In this document: positions 1 through 13,045 of the stretch, piece by piece
Numbering within the stretch: the first letter of the stretch is position 1
Layout: every line of letters begins with the position of its first letter
DNA from: Amblyornis subalaris
Lineage: Eukaryota; Chordata; Aves; Passeriformes; Ptilonorhynchidae
NCBI GenBank assembly: GCA_018881555.1
Contig: JACAXG010000109.1
Location: forward strand, 2,165,251 to 2,229,250
Length of the DNA stretch: 64,000 bases
Direction: 5' to 3'
Program-made: the position numbers and the translations under genes
The notes under the pieces: generated by a model
Seen by the model: only the letters and a program-made list of their open reading frames with translations
Database searches by the model: none
Told to the model about the DNA's origin: nothing

Positions 1-3000
1 TTCCTTAACTGCTTGTCTCGAAAAAAATATTTCTTGAATGATTACATATGCTGAACAGACTTAAAAAGCACACAGACATTAATAGAATATTTTATTTATT
101 TATTTTTTATTTCAAGCAATGTTTCCAAGGAAAAAAAAGAGTATTTCAATACAAGGATATATATGAGGTTAACTTTTGGAAGCATCTGACAGAAGATTTC
201 AGTGAAATAAGGGTGTCTGCAGGTGTCAAATGGGACCATATAAAAATTGACATAAAAATTGTGAAGGCTCCAATATATTCTCTAAATCTGTGTGGAACAG
301 GAATATCAAAAGCAAATGGCAAAATTGTTGTTGATGTCATATGTGGAAAACACCTGATGAATGTTTCAGCTGGTGAATCAGAAAGTTTGCTCATAAATAA
401 GAAAACGGAGTTAGGGGAAGACATAGTTATGCTTTTGTTGTAAAACATGGGTAAAATTTTCGTTGCAAAGTAGAACATGGACAGAAACAAATCAGAGAAG
501 ATGCTTCCACAGTGAGGTTTTCCAGATACCATTTATGTGGCACCAACTGATAAGTAAGAAAAGATCAAAGTCAGTAGGACTGGCTTTCAGCCATTTCCTA
601 CCATTCAGGTAGGAATGGCTGTCAGCAGGTGATGGCCATGACAGGTGAGATTGCTGTATGCTACACTGTTTATTTTGCTGTAGGAAGAAGAAAGAAAGTA
701 AATGGACTTTTTAACTTTTTTTTTTAAGCTGAAAAAACCCCAAACCACTATTTTAAAGAAAATATAGGGTATCCCACTTGCTTTTTTTTTTGGTAAGAAT
801 CATTATGACTATCTTTTTTGTCGTTTGCATAAAACTACAATGTTATTAATGAGAACATCTTTTGAATATTTTGGACAAACCAAAAATAAATGGATTTTGA
901 AAATTAAAATCACAAGATTTTCAGGAAAAGGAAAAACTATAGACTGAGTTTTCTTGTCAGTAGAATCAAAGTATTAAGTCAGATCTATTTAAAAAACAGA
1001 AGACTCCTGATCAAAGGACAAGTGATAATACAAGGCAAAATTTTAATAGTTCCAAATAAGGCAGACTAGGGCTTCTTGTCACCATACTAATAAAAGTTAT
1101 TATAGCAATTATAGATTTAAAACATTTCCTTATAAGAGGCTTAACACACAAACCCCACTATGATAAAGGAAACAAAAATCATGTTGAATTAATGATTCAC
1201 TGCTATTTTATAGAAATAATGATATATGTTTCAAGGTTTTGTATAGGTTCAATTAGATTATAATGATGATAATACAGGATATTAAGTGTCAATAGATATG
1301 CTCAGATTACACAGGTAATATTATTATTTGTCTAGTAGTATTTTTGGGGAAATTCAGTTTGATACCAGAGCTAACAAAAAAACCAATAATTCAATCTCAT
1401 TTTTCAGTACCTCATGTGAAGAACTTTGAAGGAAAAAATTCCTGTTGCAAAACTGAATTGTCAACTGTAGTATATAAATCATATTTTTAAATTTTTTTTG
1501 TTGCTGACTTCACTTTTTCAAATCAAAGCCTTGTTTTATACTCTTTATAGTTTTAAAACTGATTTAAGTAATTTCGTTCACATAAAGCTGCCCATTTCCT
1601 GAGACTTGAGTGGAGAACTGAACTGAAATATTCCTGCTGTGCTAGTCAGAACAATTTTCCAGGAGACATTCAGGCCAAAAGAGACACTGAATTCAGCTTT
1701 CTCATGGAAAGGACTTTCAGTCCTAAGCGATTAAACGGTACACACAATCTTCTTGGTATCAATTTTAGTCAGCTACTGCTGTGATTGCAGTCAAGCTAAC
1801 TTTACAGCTGTAAAATGTTTTGAAAACCACTTGTTAAACATACCTGAGGACATCAGCAGCATTATGCCTCCTTCCGCAATCCAAATAAGGCTTTTGTATG
1901 AGAAATGTGTGGACTTGCTGGGGAGGGTGAGTTTCACACCTGCAAAGAATCAGGACTCCACGTATTCGCAACACTGTGTAACAGAGAGAGGTGCCATGTG
2001 AGAGAAGTCTNGGTTGGAAGCTAAGTGGGAAGAGATGCGTATGTGCTTTTGCGACATCATNTTTGGTAAGGTCATGATTTCAGACTGATGTGCTTCAGTT
2101 TTATTAAAGCTTTGGTTAGATGCCTAAGCATGCTACTGGAATTGGTCATAATCACCACAGCCCTACTGTGGACGATTTCCATATGCAAGCATAGAGCTTT
2201 GAAGATGTGGTATCTTAGTACAAAAGATTTCTTTGTTTCCCTTTGNAAAAGATAAAATGCGTACTTGATATAAATAACACAAACAATATGGCTCAGACCA
2301 TAAAAGTCAGTGACAGCTGTGCAATTAGTAGCCATATAACAATAAATGTCTATTAGAAGNTGGGGAACATGCAAATGTGGCTGGTGCCAATCTACATATA
2401 TCACAGTAATTAAAAAAAGTCCCTTGTTTGAGTAATAAATACACCAAAAGTTCAACTAGGAAAGTGAAAATTTACAAATTCTTGAGTTTCTTTTGTTTTG
2501 AAAACAACCGCTTTCAATACATCAGTTGTGTGTGTTCAGATTTATAACACTCATTCTATTACAGTTAAGTTTTTAGTGCGTAGATAAAAATTATGGCATT
2601 TGATCTCATTGTGTACATGTTGTCAGAAGAACCAGAGGCTACTTTCTCTGCTGATGGCCACAAAACAGGCCAATAGACTAGCAAATTTTCACTTTCATAA
2701 ACATTAAATCTTCAAAATTACATATCAGTCATGACAGGTATCAGATTGCTGAAAACGTGTCAAATGCAGAAATGAAAATGCACTATTGTTCAATTGGTAA
2801 AATGAATTTATAAGGGGGGAAGTATTTTCTAATGGTAGGTTATGTTGTTATATGCCAGGATTGATTCTGTGTTCCTCAGAATATAATTTATTTATGAAGT
2901 ATTCTTGTTCTATTTTTGATGCATAAAACAAGAATGAAANTATACACAAGGCACACCACATTGCTCAGGCTCCTTTTTAAATGAAATTGAACTTTTTGTT

Positions 3001-6000
3001 TTTCTGATAAAGTGACAATGTGAAGTAACAAATGGATTTCAGTCTTACCAAAACATAGACTCTAATCATATCCTACTAGAATAAAAATTCCAAGTTACTG
3101 TAAATTTAATGATGACAACTGTTCATGACTAATGATGACTACTTGTGACACAGGAGTCATAAAAAATGCTGGAGAAAAGACAAAGCTGTGATTTTCAGTA
3201 TCATCCCATGAGATAAAAAAAGGTGAGAGGGAAATTTCTAAAATTAAAGCACTTAACAATTCTAATTTCCTAGAACAATGTTTTTATACATTTCTTAGTA
3301 TGAATATGTCTTCCCCAACAGAGATATTTTGAATATGCTTAGTGTTAAAGGAGTTAGCTGGAGAGAAGCTTTATGTAAAGATTTCCTTGAATTTCTCTGT
3401 GCAAAGAACCCTTGCTACCTTGACCTGGATATTTTCATTTCTATTAATTAAGAAGTTCATATGCGCCTCTCATGAACTGGTTGTGGGTTTCTGTTCCTTT
3501 TTGTCTGAAAGTGTTTCCGTGCTGATCTTTTTGAAGAACACAATCAGCCTGACNTCTGCTGGATGAGCACTTGCTTATCAATGGACTTCATGTATAGCAA
3601 ATTAATTCGGTTTCAAGTTTTACTACAGTATCACAGTCCTGGACACAGATGACCTGAGTTTAGTTTAAGTAATTCCCAGGGCAAACTGAAACTACAATTA
3701 CTGTCAGTGCTAGCATATTTTAAGCACCACTGCTGCTACCAGTAGGAAAAGACAGACTATGCTATACCTTAATTTGAGAATACATTTTGTTTAAATGGAC
3801 AAAAACCCCTGGAAATTAGTGTTGATTTATACAAATTTTAAATTTAGTTTCTCATCATACAGTTAACATCTGTTACTTAATAAGTTTCTAATCTTTTTAG
3901 AACCAGTTATAAGCTTCTACGGAAGTTTATATTCTCCGGTAGACACATTTTATTCTATCAAGGACTGCATTCATTAACTACCAGGTGTCTGAAAACGTGT
4001 CTGTTGATAGACTTGAGTTTGCCTTTTCCACCTGGCCACACACATATCTGTACTTTTAGGAAAACGCTCTCAAGACAAAATATTTGTAAGGAATATTTGT
4101 TTTTCTTCTTCCTGCCCCTGAGTTAAAGGCCCTCAGAAGTTGTTAAAAAAACGCAAGCACTCTGACTTCATCCTAATCAACTTCAAATATGAATGAGTGA
4201 GGCTGCAAACTTTCTCAAGCAGAAAGAACAGAAAATTGCTACAAAAGCCCCTTCTGCTCTTTCAGCAATGCCACTGAATAAAAAAAAATAAATTGCATGG
4301 ATGTTAAATACACTTTGCAGAATAATTTGTTTATTTATACAGTACAGTAGTCTCTAGACAATTTGGAGTTTTTATTTATGTAATTAACCTATTGATCCAC
4401 TCAAAAAAAATTACACAAACAATGCATATCTCTTTCTAGTTAGCTAGTTCAATGAATGTGAATATTGATTTCATTATTTGAAATGCCACACAAAAATAGT
4501 TTTAAAGTAAAAGGAAAGAAATAATAATATCTGACAAGCATCCAGGAAATCCTTCTCTCTGGTCCTTCTATTTGCTGCTACCCTGCTTCAGTTTTGAATC
4601 AAACTTTGATTTTGACAGATTTTGGTGATCACACCAAAAGCCTAAGACATAGACAATATCTGAAGTATTTTAATTATGGAATGTCTCAAGTTTTCAGGCC
4701 AGCACCATGCCTTTAAAATTTTCAGGTTTATCAGAAAACTGGTCTTCAAGATTACACAGGTTATTTTATAATATGCGTAAAAAATTATTTTTATGTGCCT
4801 TCCTCAAGAAGGTAGTACAATCAGAGACACTTTGGCTAATTGGGCCACATGCATTTTTGTACCATATAGTTCATAATTTTGAAAGCTGTTACTAAAACTT
4901 TACATGATTCTGAAACATGTATGATGATCAGAAAAACAAAATTGCTGACAGCTTTAACTTGTCTCCTGGCTGTGGGCTAACTCCTAGCTAGCACTGATAT
5001 CTGCTCTCCAGTGCTTATGCAGTTTTCTGTGCATCTCTTCTGGTGGACAGCTGGATTTATACTTTCAAACATGATAAAAACAATATGCCTCTGTAATGCC
5101 GGAAATGCACCATCCAAAACTGTAATGACACATGAATATAAGGCATTCATGCTTTTGTTGGCCCTNCTGTCCTATGAAATGGATGTATCATTTCTGAAAT
5201 GACTGGTTACCTTGGATTGAGATAATTATAGCATTTATGACATGTATATACTCTCAGATAGCCCTAATGCGAACAGGTTAAGTAAATGAAGTTATGTGAT
5301 GACAGATGCACTCTTCATGTTAATTAATTGACTACTTCAAAGAAATTTGCAGCACTAAGTTGCTAAAATTGTTCTGTATGTTGCTATCGGAACTACTAGC
5401 CCTTAACTAATAAAAGAGCTTAGCAGAATGGTTCTCAATTATTTTTTTTTTTCCACCTGGACTGCAATTTACTAAAAACTACTCTCTCAGGGATCCTCTG
5501 TTCTCTTGTTAATAACATTTNTCTAAATTGCTTGCAAAATCTGCTTACATAGGAGAAAAAAAAAAAAAGGAAAGCAATTTTCTTCTTATTTCTTTTTGTT
5601 GCTGCTAAATCCTATGTAAAACCAAAGACTAAGACCTGGGAGGCATGAAGCTTTGAATCCAGCTTTGAAGCAGAATTTTGCACCTAAAGAGGCAGAAACT
5701 TGCTTATCTGACTGGTCTTAGTAGTTAGAAGATGTTTGCACCAAGGCTATGGTGTCTTAAAAGTTTTTAATAATATTATTTTTTCTTAAATTTTAAAGTA
5801 ATACTTGATCAATGTTGGAAATTAAATATGAAACTTTCATACTGTTGTTGACACCTTCATTCCTGTATTTTAACTGTCAGGCTGTAATCAGCCTGTTGGT
5901 CATCCTGAGTCAGGTAAGGGCTGCTTTGCACTCCCTGCAACACCCATGAGAGAAATGTCACAGTGCAGGGCTGCTTGTGGAAGCAGCGTATTCATAGATC

Positions 6001-9000
6001 CCTGTATATGCTCTTTCTATGAAGAGTGGAAGTTACTATGGCTCTAAAGGAAACAGTGCTATTCTTACCCCTGGTCAGTCTTTCATCAGCTACAGGTATC
6101 TGACTGATGTGTCTGGGGAAGGAAGTGGCTGACATCCCTCTGCCCTTTTGCCATCACTTGCGCAGTCAGAGGGGTCAGATTGAATTGCAGCATATCTGGC
6201 CTGTGATGTAGCCCTACTAATTGCTGGGTTTGTTAGAAACACTGTGACATGGTTTGGCTAAAAGAACTAAAACTGCACAGTTTGATTCCCAGCTCATATA
6301 CAAACTTTTTCCTCGATTTGGCAAGTTTTTCCTATTCCCTTTTGTTGTTTGGGAAGTAAGGCTAATACTTGTACCAAGTGTACTGAAGATAGTTGTCCGT
6401 ACTTGTGAAATTTTTTCATCCTCTGTAATAAAAGATCCAATAAAAATGCATGCAAATCTCTCTCTCCCTCTTCCCCCTCCCCCCAAATTGCTGAAGAAAT
6501 TACACAAAGTTTGTGTAGTTACAGTTGCTTTTCAGATTGTGTAACTGCTTTAAATACGGCAGGCTGTTTTCTCCTGTGCTTTTAAAATGGATTTTAAATA
6601 AGCAGACCTCTGGAAATTATCTTCAGAGTATGTGAGGCAGGGATTATTTAAGTAAAAGAATGAAATGGCCAATAATTTCTAATGCAAGTTTTCACCCACC
6701 TTCTGGGGAAGACAGGTTGACTTTTGGGTGAGTGATTTTACCTGCCAGTCATACAGATGTTCAACAAGTGATCCCCCTCCTCAACCCCTAATCCACCATG
6801 GGGATCTTAATTTGCTGTCTGGTCAAAGCAGAAATATAAAACTCAAGCCGCCTTTACAAAAAGCTGACTCTGTGATGAGGAAGGAATGACTAGAATATAN
6901 GAGAGGAGTGAGTTTATGCTTGAAAAGGCCTCAGCATTTAAATTATACAAAGAATACAAAAAAAACCCAGGGAAAAATACCCTATATGAAATGGAAGGTC
7001 TCATTTCTCCAAGAACCAGCTGCAATTGCATGATTAAATATAACATTTATATAAAAATATATTGCTATTTTATAGTTATACACTATGCATAACTCTATAG
7101 CATGTCCATCTGACCTAAAGTTTTTTCTGGTATAAAGCAGCAAAATTAAGTTCTCAGCAAAGTGGATACATTCAACTTAAAAGGTCAGAGGACTGATTTA
7201 TAATGTTAGCAGACTTGTTGCTACTTTTGCTTTTAAAAATTTGAAGAAAGAACTTATGTCTTTAGAGATGGAATAGATTTTCAATAGTATTTTGTATTTA
7301 TATTTAAACAATCTTTCCCCAATAGCCTTTGGATATTTTTAAACACCTAATTTCTAAGCATGTATTCAAGATTTCTCCTGAAAGCATAATTACTAGAAAG
7401 ATTCTAATTCTCTTATGAACATGTTTTGTGGGAAGGAAAACAGCATGAATAAATTCAACGTTTAAAGCAGTTTTTAAAATAAAAAAAAATGTTTTTAAAA
7501 CCCCTGGAGGTTTTGGAGTGATTTTTGGGGGGTGGGATGAGGAGGCAAGGAGTCTGGCTTGGGTTTTGTTTTGTTTTGGGATTTGTTTTGTTTTGTGTTG
7601 TTGATTTGCTGCTTTTTTTTTCCACAAAAGACAGAAAGAAAAACAACTCAAAATAGGTTTGCACTAAAAATACATTATTAATTAATATACAGTTAAGCAC
7701 CACAAGAACGAGATGAATAGAGGTTTATGAGAGAAGCCAAGTCTGTGACTCATGAGTAATAAAGAGTTAATTTTGGTGCAAGAAGAGATACTTTGCTTGA
7801 GAGGTCAAGGTAGCTTCTAGAGGATTTGGGAGTGTAGCACTAATGCACCCCATTATACAATTTGAGTTGTTGTTTGTTTGCCTCATGAAGTTAGTCAGCC
7901 CTAATACCTGGGAATTAGTGAGGAATGAAGCCAGTCTACCATCTGTGTTACTTCTAGAAATAGCAGCAAAGGAAACAGTACTTTTCCTCAGCTCTTCACA
8001 GCAGTAGAGTCCAAATTGGGCCCTTACCTGATCCAGCAGAACACAGTTTTACAGGACTAGCTCAGCACACCTTAAAACCCACTTTGACTTTGCTTTTCCT
8101 TGGCTGGACATTGTAGTGGCTTTGAATATTTAAAATCTGCTGAGGTTCATGGGACTTTATTACTCCAGGGCGAAGGAAGCCTCTCTCTAAACCTCTGGGT
8201 GTAGATTTGTCTGAACTCTTAAGAAAAACCGTGTGTAGAAGGACTGGTGCTGACACAAATGTGAGAACTACATGTGGACAGGGACACATGAGTCAGCTGG
8301 CTGTACTGTGCACTGCACTGAGAAGCTCTCTAGCCAAGGCAAGTGGGGTGGTACGATAACATCCTGATGTGCTGATACCATGTTGATGTAAGATCTGGCA
8401 CAGCATCACTCTGCCAGCTCATGCACCTTCTTTATGTGATGGAGATGTATCCTTTTAGCCTGCAGATAGAAACTAAAATTCAGTTGCTCTCATATATTCA
8501 CAATCAAGTTCATCTGCATATAACACATTTCTCACCATTTTTAAATCTTAAGTACACATGCTTCACCTTCTTTGGCACTGACCCATATAATTTTTCTACA
8601 AAAAACTCAGAATATGCTAAAGTATATTAACATGATAAAGCTGATCGAAAACAAAAACAATACAATGAAACTCAAAATATAGATAATAGAACTCACTGAA
8701 TATAAAATATTAAAGTTGGGATACTAGAAATAAACTTACCATTGTTCTGTAATGTCATGAAACTGAATAATAAATGTCATTTCACTAATGTTACCTAATA
8801 CAAAAATTCATAAAATTGTTAAAAGTAGAGATGCACAAATTTCATTAGCATCATAAAATTTCTAAGATTTTAGCTTCTATATTAAGCCTCAGTANTGCTT
8901 TGCTTTTTCAGAGTTGAAACTAGAATTACATAAAGACGTGATCTTAAAATATAAAATATTCAAGTAGGCTTGGATAAATTTTCCTAGGCTTTTGGCTGCC

Positions 9001-10014
9001 TACACTACTGTAATGCTTTTGTTTTTTAGGAACAAATACCCTTTACCTAAATATGGCAACACTGTGTAATTTTATAACAGTTCATTTGCTTTGGCTTTAA
9101 TCTTTCCTAAGGGCATATTTATCTTTTCCAAAGAGAAGCAAAAGCATATTTTAACTATGTTTCAAAACATAGAAAGAAACAAGTTGGAGAAAAATAAATC
9201 TCCTAAAGGCATAACTTCCAGACAATGATTATAGTTCATATTTAAAGAAAACATCATATAGGAAAGTCTAATTTAAGAAAATGAAAGGTAATTTTGAAGA
9301 TGAACAATACATTAGACATCACAAGAAGCAACAAAGGTTGACAGATTCAAAAGGACTGATGTCTTCATAGCCTTCTTGAAGGATGCAGAGCAATACTGGT
9401 TGTCATTTGCTAACTGTCACTGTGATGGAGGAGTATCTTTTAGAGTAGAAGGAGAGCTTAACAAGAAAGGATTAAGACATAATTCTAATTTAACTATATC
9501 TTCCTTTCTTACACACATGATTCATGTTCCTAATTAATGCCAATTAGAGCTGAACTCAGTACTATACAGCAATTAATTCTTTTTTGGCATTGCAAAGAGT
9601 GTTATAACTTAAGTGCATATAAGGACATGCCTACTACTTATGAATACTACTATGCTGAAAGGTAAGTTTTTAATGTCAGTGTCAGCATTTCCTTCCCTAA
9701 GTGACTTTTCAGAAGCAACACACCACATTCTTTCTACAGTCACACTAGTTCAGATCTTATGCAAGAGGATTAATAATTTTACAAAATCCTGAATACTTTT
9801 TTTCATACCATGATGTTTATCTTCACATAGAGAAGTTTTTAAGGCTTCTGACTTCATAATTGGAGAATCTTCTGATGAAAGCCTTTATCAGAACTTTATC
9901 ATCTATGGGTCAAATTTAAGATCACTTCCTGTAATTTCTGCACTGATCCACAGCTTGGATACCATATTTTAATTTGACTGAACTTTCATTTTTAGGAAAG
10001 CACTTAAAAGGCAA
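1..10014. other. Unique AT-rich non-coding block, no gene recognised
   Basis: I see no recognisable gene, exon series or transposon here. The longest open frame (48-443 plus, 131 codons) has an almost equally long antisense frame over the same bases, resembles no family I know, and is unremarkable for this composition. Landmarks are short A or T runs, a C/T-rich stretch near 6463-6486 and a TTTTG repeat near 7561-7600. The stretch 5880-6200 is somewhat richer in G and C but shows no frame or repeat I can name. This looks like intergenic or intronic sequence. Confidence 0.6.
7561..7600. repeat. (TTTTG)n simple repeat, imperfect
   Basis: Runs of TTTTG units are interrupted by GGGA and GTG. The stretch is G/T-only, and further G/T-rich sequence lies just upstream at 7500-7560. 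Confidence 0.8.
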
Positions 10015-10304
10015 CTAAAAAGAGGATGGAGTCTCTCTTCACAAGCAGTTATACAGAGAAGACAAGAGTCAACAGGTACAACATGAAAGGTTTTAAAAGC
10101 AAACATAAGAAAGGAATTTTTTACAGAGGAAGCAGCCTGTTATTTGAACAACCTTCCCACAGAAATGGCACACTCCCCATTACTGGAGGTTTTAAAGATG
10201 TGATTTGGCTTGGTGCTAGATAGTCTCATCTGGGCTCCCTTCCNCATAAAAGATTGGACCAGATGATCTTTTAAGGTCTCTTCCAACCTGGGCTATAATC
10301 TTAT
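10015..10304 (+). mobile_element. CR1 LINE 3' end, 5'-truncated
   Basis: The segment follows the end of a chicken-repeat-1 element. It first gives degraded coding sequence for the C-terminus after the reverse transcriptase (readable as GWSLSSQAV, then KEFFTEEAACYLNNLPTEM, in one frame). The characteristic 3' untranslated wording follows: a GGACCAGATGATCTTT motif, then TCTTCCAACCTGGGCTAT. The usual terminal ATTCTATGAT repeat is eroded to TATAATCTTATT. Stops and one ambiguous base interrupt the frame, so this is a dead copy. CR1 is the dominant avian LINE and typically inserts as 5'-truncated copies. I infer the strand from the 3' tail lying on the right. Confidence 0.9.
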
Positions 10305-12060
10305 TAGTACTTACAGAGTAGGTTGCTTTCATCTTGTGCTGTTGTTGAAAGTTTTCCCAGCTCTTTTCTCCTTAAAGTGCTGTGTCCAGGGTACCATCAG
10401 CACTCTAGTCTGGTTATGACAATGTGGTATTTGGCGCACAGAGGGGAGCAATGCCCTGAATCAGCCACAAGACATTAGGCTCAAGCTGGTAAATCTTGCT
10501 GGGCTGATGTTACACATATGTTTTTGATCATCTCATATTTGACACTGCTCAGTCATGCCAGTCTGTAAAAGACCACACATACAAGTTCTCTGAGCACTTG
10601 TGATATGCATGAGTGGAAGAGAGCTGTATTTTGTAGAACAAATTACACAANCGGAGATTTGAGCTGGTAAATGCCTAGATGAGAGATTTCACCACCTGGA
10701 TGGCAACAAGGCAAACATCACAGATGTGCCAACTGCTTGGACATGCTGACTCAGACAGAATCTTGAATTTCAGACTACACTTTGGATATCATTTGGGTTG
10801 CAAGTATTGATGGAAGATGTTATCTGTAAAAAAAAAAATGAGAAAATATGCATCAATTAGGAGTACATCTGTTGTTTTGTCATTTGCAGAAAGATGGCAT
10901 GACACATAATATTTATGTAAGAAGAAGAAAACCAGTGAGATACCAATGCAACCGCTGCAAAGCGTTGAATGATGAATAAAAATACAGCACAGAAGATAAC
11001 CCCCAAAAAATGAACAGGGGTGTTCAAAAAGAATTAAGAGCCAACAACATCAGTGACTGGATAATAAGATTTCAGGAAGGGAACCATTGCCAAAGGCAAC
11101 TGACTAAGTGAGCAGTATGGTTCTGAGTTTTTGACTACCAGAGGTTATCACAGACTTGATCAAGAACAACCTGGTGAAGTACAAGGGGTAAAACTAGCCT
11201 GGGAATAGTCCAGATGGACCTGAAAGAGAGAAAANCTACCCAGTACTACAACAGATAGACTATTTTTTGTTTCTGCATATGTAAGAAAAATAGTAGGAGC
11301 AAATAGAAGATTAATGAGAAAAACAGGGTAGCCAACAGTATTCCACCACACCTCTCCTGGAATCATAGAATATGTCCAAATATTTCCCAAGTTGTCATAA
11401 TGCTACTAGCTTCAATGTTGTCTTCATTTTACAAGTGTTTTGAGGGATTTCTAAATCCATGGAGGCTTATGGCTGTATAAGAAGCTAACTTTATTTTTCN
11501 TGTGTATTTTGGTTGTAGCTGGATGCTGGAAATCAAGGAGTAAACAAGAATGGTTATAAACACCATGACTAGTATTATTATATGTGGCATAACATCTTAT
11601 TACATTCTGTGGGGTTGTGTGNTTTTGGTTTTTTGGATTTTTTCTAGCATGATTCATCATTTACTTCAGTGAATTAAAGAAAAAAAATAGCCCATCAAAA
11701 AAAAAACATTACAAAAATAAATCCTTCAAAGGAATGTATTTCAGGAAAGCCACTCATAATGCACTGGATAAAGTCAACTTTCAGCACCTACTGATAGATA
11801 CAAACANGACTTTACGACTTGATAAGATTTAGATAGCACATCGAGAAAATTTATGGAAGATTCAGTAACAAATTGGAGTATGGAAAGGAAAGTAGCAACC
11901 GTTGTTAATATGCTGACAGTTAATGATAAAAACCAAATGGCTTGAGATTGGCAAGCCTCCAGAGTATCCAGACTTTCAACTTTGAGGGAAACCTCACAGT
12001 AATGTAGGTGTTTAATGAATATTTTCCTTTGTCCAAGAAGCCATACCTCCTCTTTCTCTC
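10305..12060. other. Unique AT-rich block
   Basis: No gene is recognised. A short GGAATCATAGAAT string at about 11354-11366 resembles the reverse of a CR1 tail, but nothing beyond it matches, so I do not call an element. The rest is unique sequence with several isolated Ns. Confidence 0.5.
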
Positions 12061-12120
12061 TATGTCCATCACTTCTTTCTATATCCATCACTTCCTTTCT
12101 ATATCCACGACTTTTTCCTC
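12061..12120. repeat. 20-bp minisatellite, three units
   Basis: Three consecutive units of about 20 bp share the core ATATCCATCACTTCCTTTCT. The first and third units carry several substitutions. The array is pyrimidine-rich on the plus strand. Confidence 0.75.
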
Positions 12121-12625
12121 TCCACAGAGATCTCTTTGCTATCGTTTTCTATTTCTATGCTTGTTCCAAATAAAGATTTTTCAGCTTTCTCTGTCACTTC
12201 ATAAGTATGCTAAAAAAGGGAAAAAATAGCTTTGACGAAATGAAAACCAGTAGTTCTACCAGTGTGTAGAACCTGACTTGGTCTTCCCAATAGCTGCCCT
12301 GTAGGTACTGAGTGGGTGCTTCTACATTTCCCATATGTATAAGATACAGCTTATCTATGGAAGATATCAATAGGATATATCTTTTATCTTATATATGCTG
12401 TACACTTTGTTTATAAAATGCATACATTTAAAAGAAGTTATGATAGACTCTTGATTTAACTAAGCCCTACTTTTAGTGAAAAATATATAGGAAATACTTT
12501 ATAGGATAAATTATTCCTAAAGATGTGCATATCCTGATTCTTCATGTAAGGGGTGCTACTGCATGTATGTGAGGTCAGGATTTGGTGTCAGAGCAGTATT
12601 CTAAATTTTTGAAAGTTAAGTAAAT

Positions 12626-12672
12626 GGATATATGTATATATATATATGTATATATATATGTATATATGTATG
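12626..12672. repeat. (TA)n/(TATG)n microsatellite
   Basis: Alternating TA dinucleotides are interrupted by TG, giving ATATATG-type units for about 47 bp. The tract is probably length-variable. Confidence 0.9.
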
Positions 12673-12814
12673 GGTTATGAGTATAGGTTTGGACCTCATA
12701 TTCATTGCAGATGAAGTCACTGACTTGTCACTTTCATTTCTATGTTCAACTTTTGTTAATTCAGNTATTTTAGGCAGAAAATGAATACAATGCTCTACAT
12801 TGGATAGTTTGCTT

Positions 12815-12820
12815 ATAAAC
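12815..12820. repeat. Left target-site duplication of the 219-bp LTR
   Basis: ATAAAC directly precedes the LTR's TG and matches 13040-13045 exactly. Confidence 0.8.
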
Positions 12821-12842
12821 TGTGGGACCACGGGCCCCCAAC

Positions 12843-12906
12843 AGATTACCATATAAGGTCTGAAGATCTGTGATTGGTTGGGTGACCAAAAGATTACCAC
12901 ATAAGG
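12843..12906 (+). promoter_or_regulatory. Duplicated CArG-like elements in the LTR U3
   Basis: A 16-bp block (AGATTACCATATAAGG, 12843-12858) recurs at 12891-12906 with one change (AGATTACCACATAAGG). The first copy contains a perfect serum-response-factor CArG consensus, CC(A/T)6GG, at 12849-12858. The second copy deviates at one base. An inverted CCAAT box lies between them. CArG boxes are known in the Rous sarcoma virus LTR, so this is likely an enhancer remnant. Confidence 0.6.
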
Positions 12907-12933
12907 AATGAGACGGGTGGTCGAAGGAAGGTG

Positions 12934-12959
12934 TATAAACCGCATGTTCTCTCAGTAAA
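12934..12959 (+). promoter_or_regulatory. LTR TATA box and poly(A)-like signal
   Basis: TATAAAC at 12934 is followed 20 bp later by AGTAAA at 12954. Transcription would be predicted to start near 12960. The poly(A) hexamer is a weak variant. Confidence 0.6.
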
Positions 12960-13039
12960 GTTGATTCTGTTCGTGCACAACGTTGTCCATGTATGGATTT
13001 ACTTGCACCGGGCATGGTCCGTGTTAGGAATCACCGACA

Positions 13040-13045
13040 ATAAAC
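13040..13045. repeat. Right target-site duplication of the 219-bp LTR
   Basis: ATAAAC directly follows the LTR's terminal CA and is identical to 12815-12820. Confidence 0.8.

Larger units (their letters stand above)
12821..13039 (+). mobile_element. Compact solo LTR, alpharetrovirus/ERVK-like, 219 bp
   Basis: The element starts with TGTGGG and ends with CCGACA, a near-perfect terminal inverted repeat (5 of 6). It is flanked by identical 6-bp direct repeats ATAAAC at 12815-12820 and 13040-13045. Six-base duplications are typical of alpharetroviruses and ERVK-class elements. Inside, in order, are a CArG-like block, an inverted CCAAT box (ATTGG, 12873-12877), a second CArG-like block, a TATA box (TATAAAC, 12934-12940) and a polyadenylation-like AGTAAA (12954-12959). 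The close spacing of TATA and poly(A) signal resembles the known layout of avian leukosis/sarcoma-type LTRs. No internal retroviral sequence adjoins, so this is a solo LTR left by recombination between two LTRs. The class is inferred from architecture and duplication length, not from a database match. Confidence 0.85.

Noticed and set aside
48..532. Overlapping plus (131 codons) and minus (128 codons) frames at the left end
   Set aside because: Neither resembles a known protein. Mutual antisense overlap and the absence of splice or promoter context suggest chance.
11340..11400. Possible CR1 tail (GGAATCATAGAAT)
   Set aside because: Only about 13 bp match and no further CR1 wording follows.
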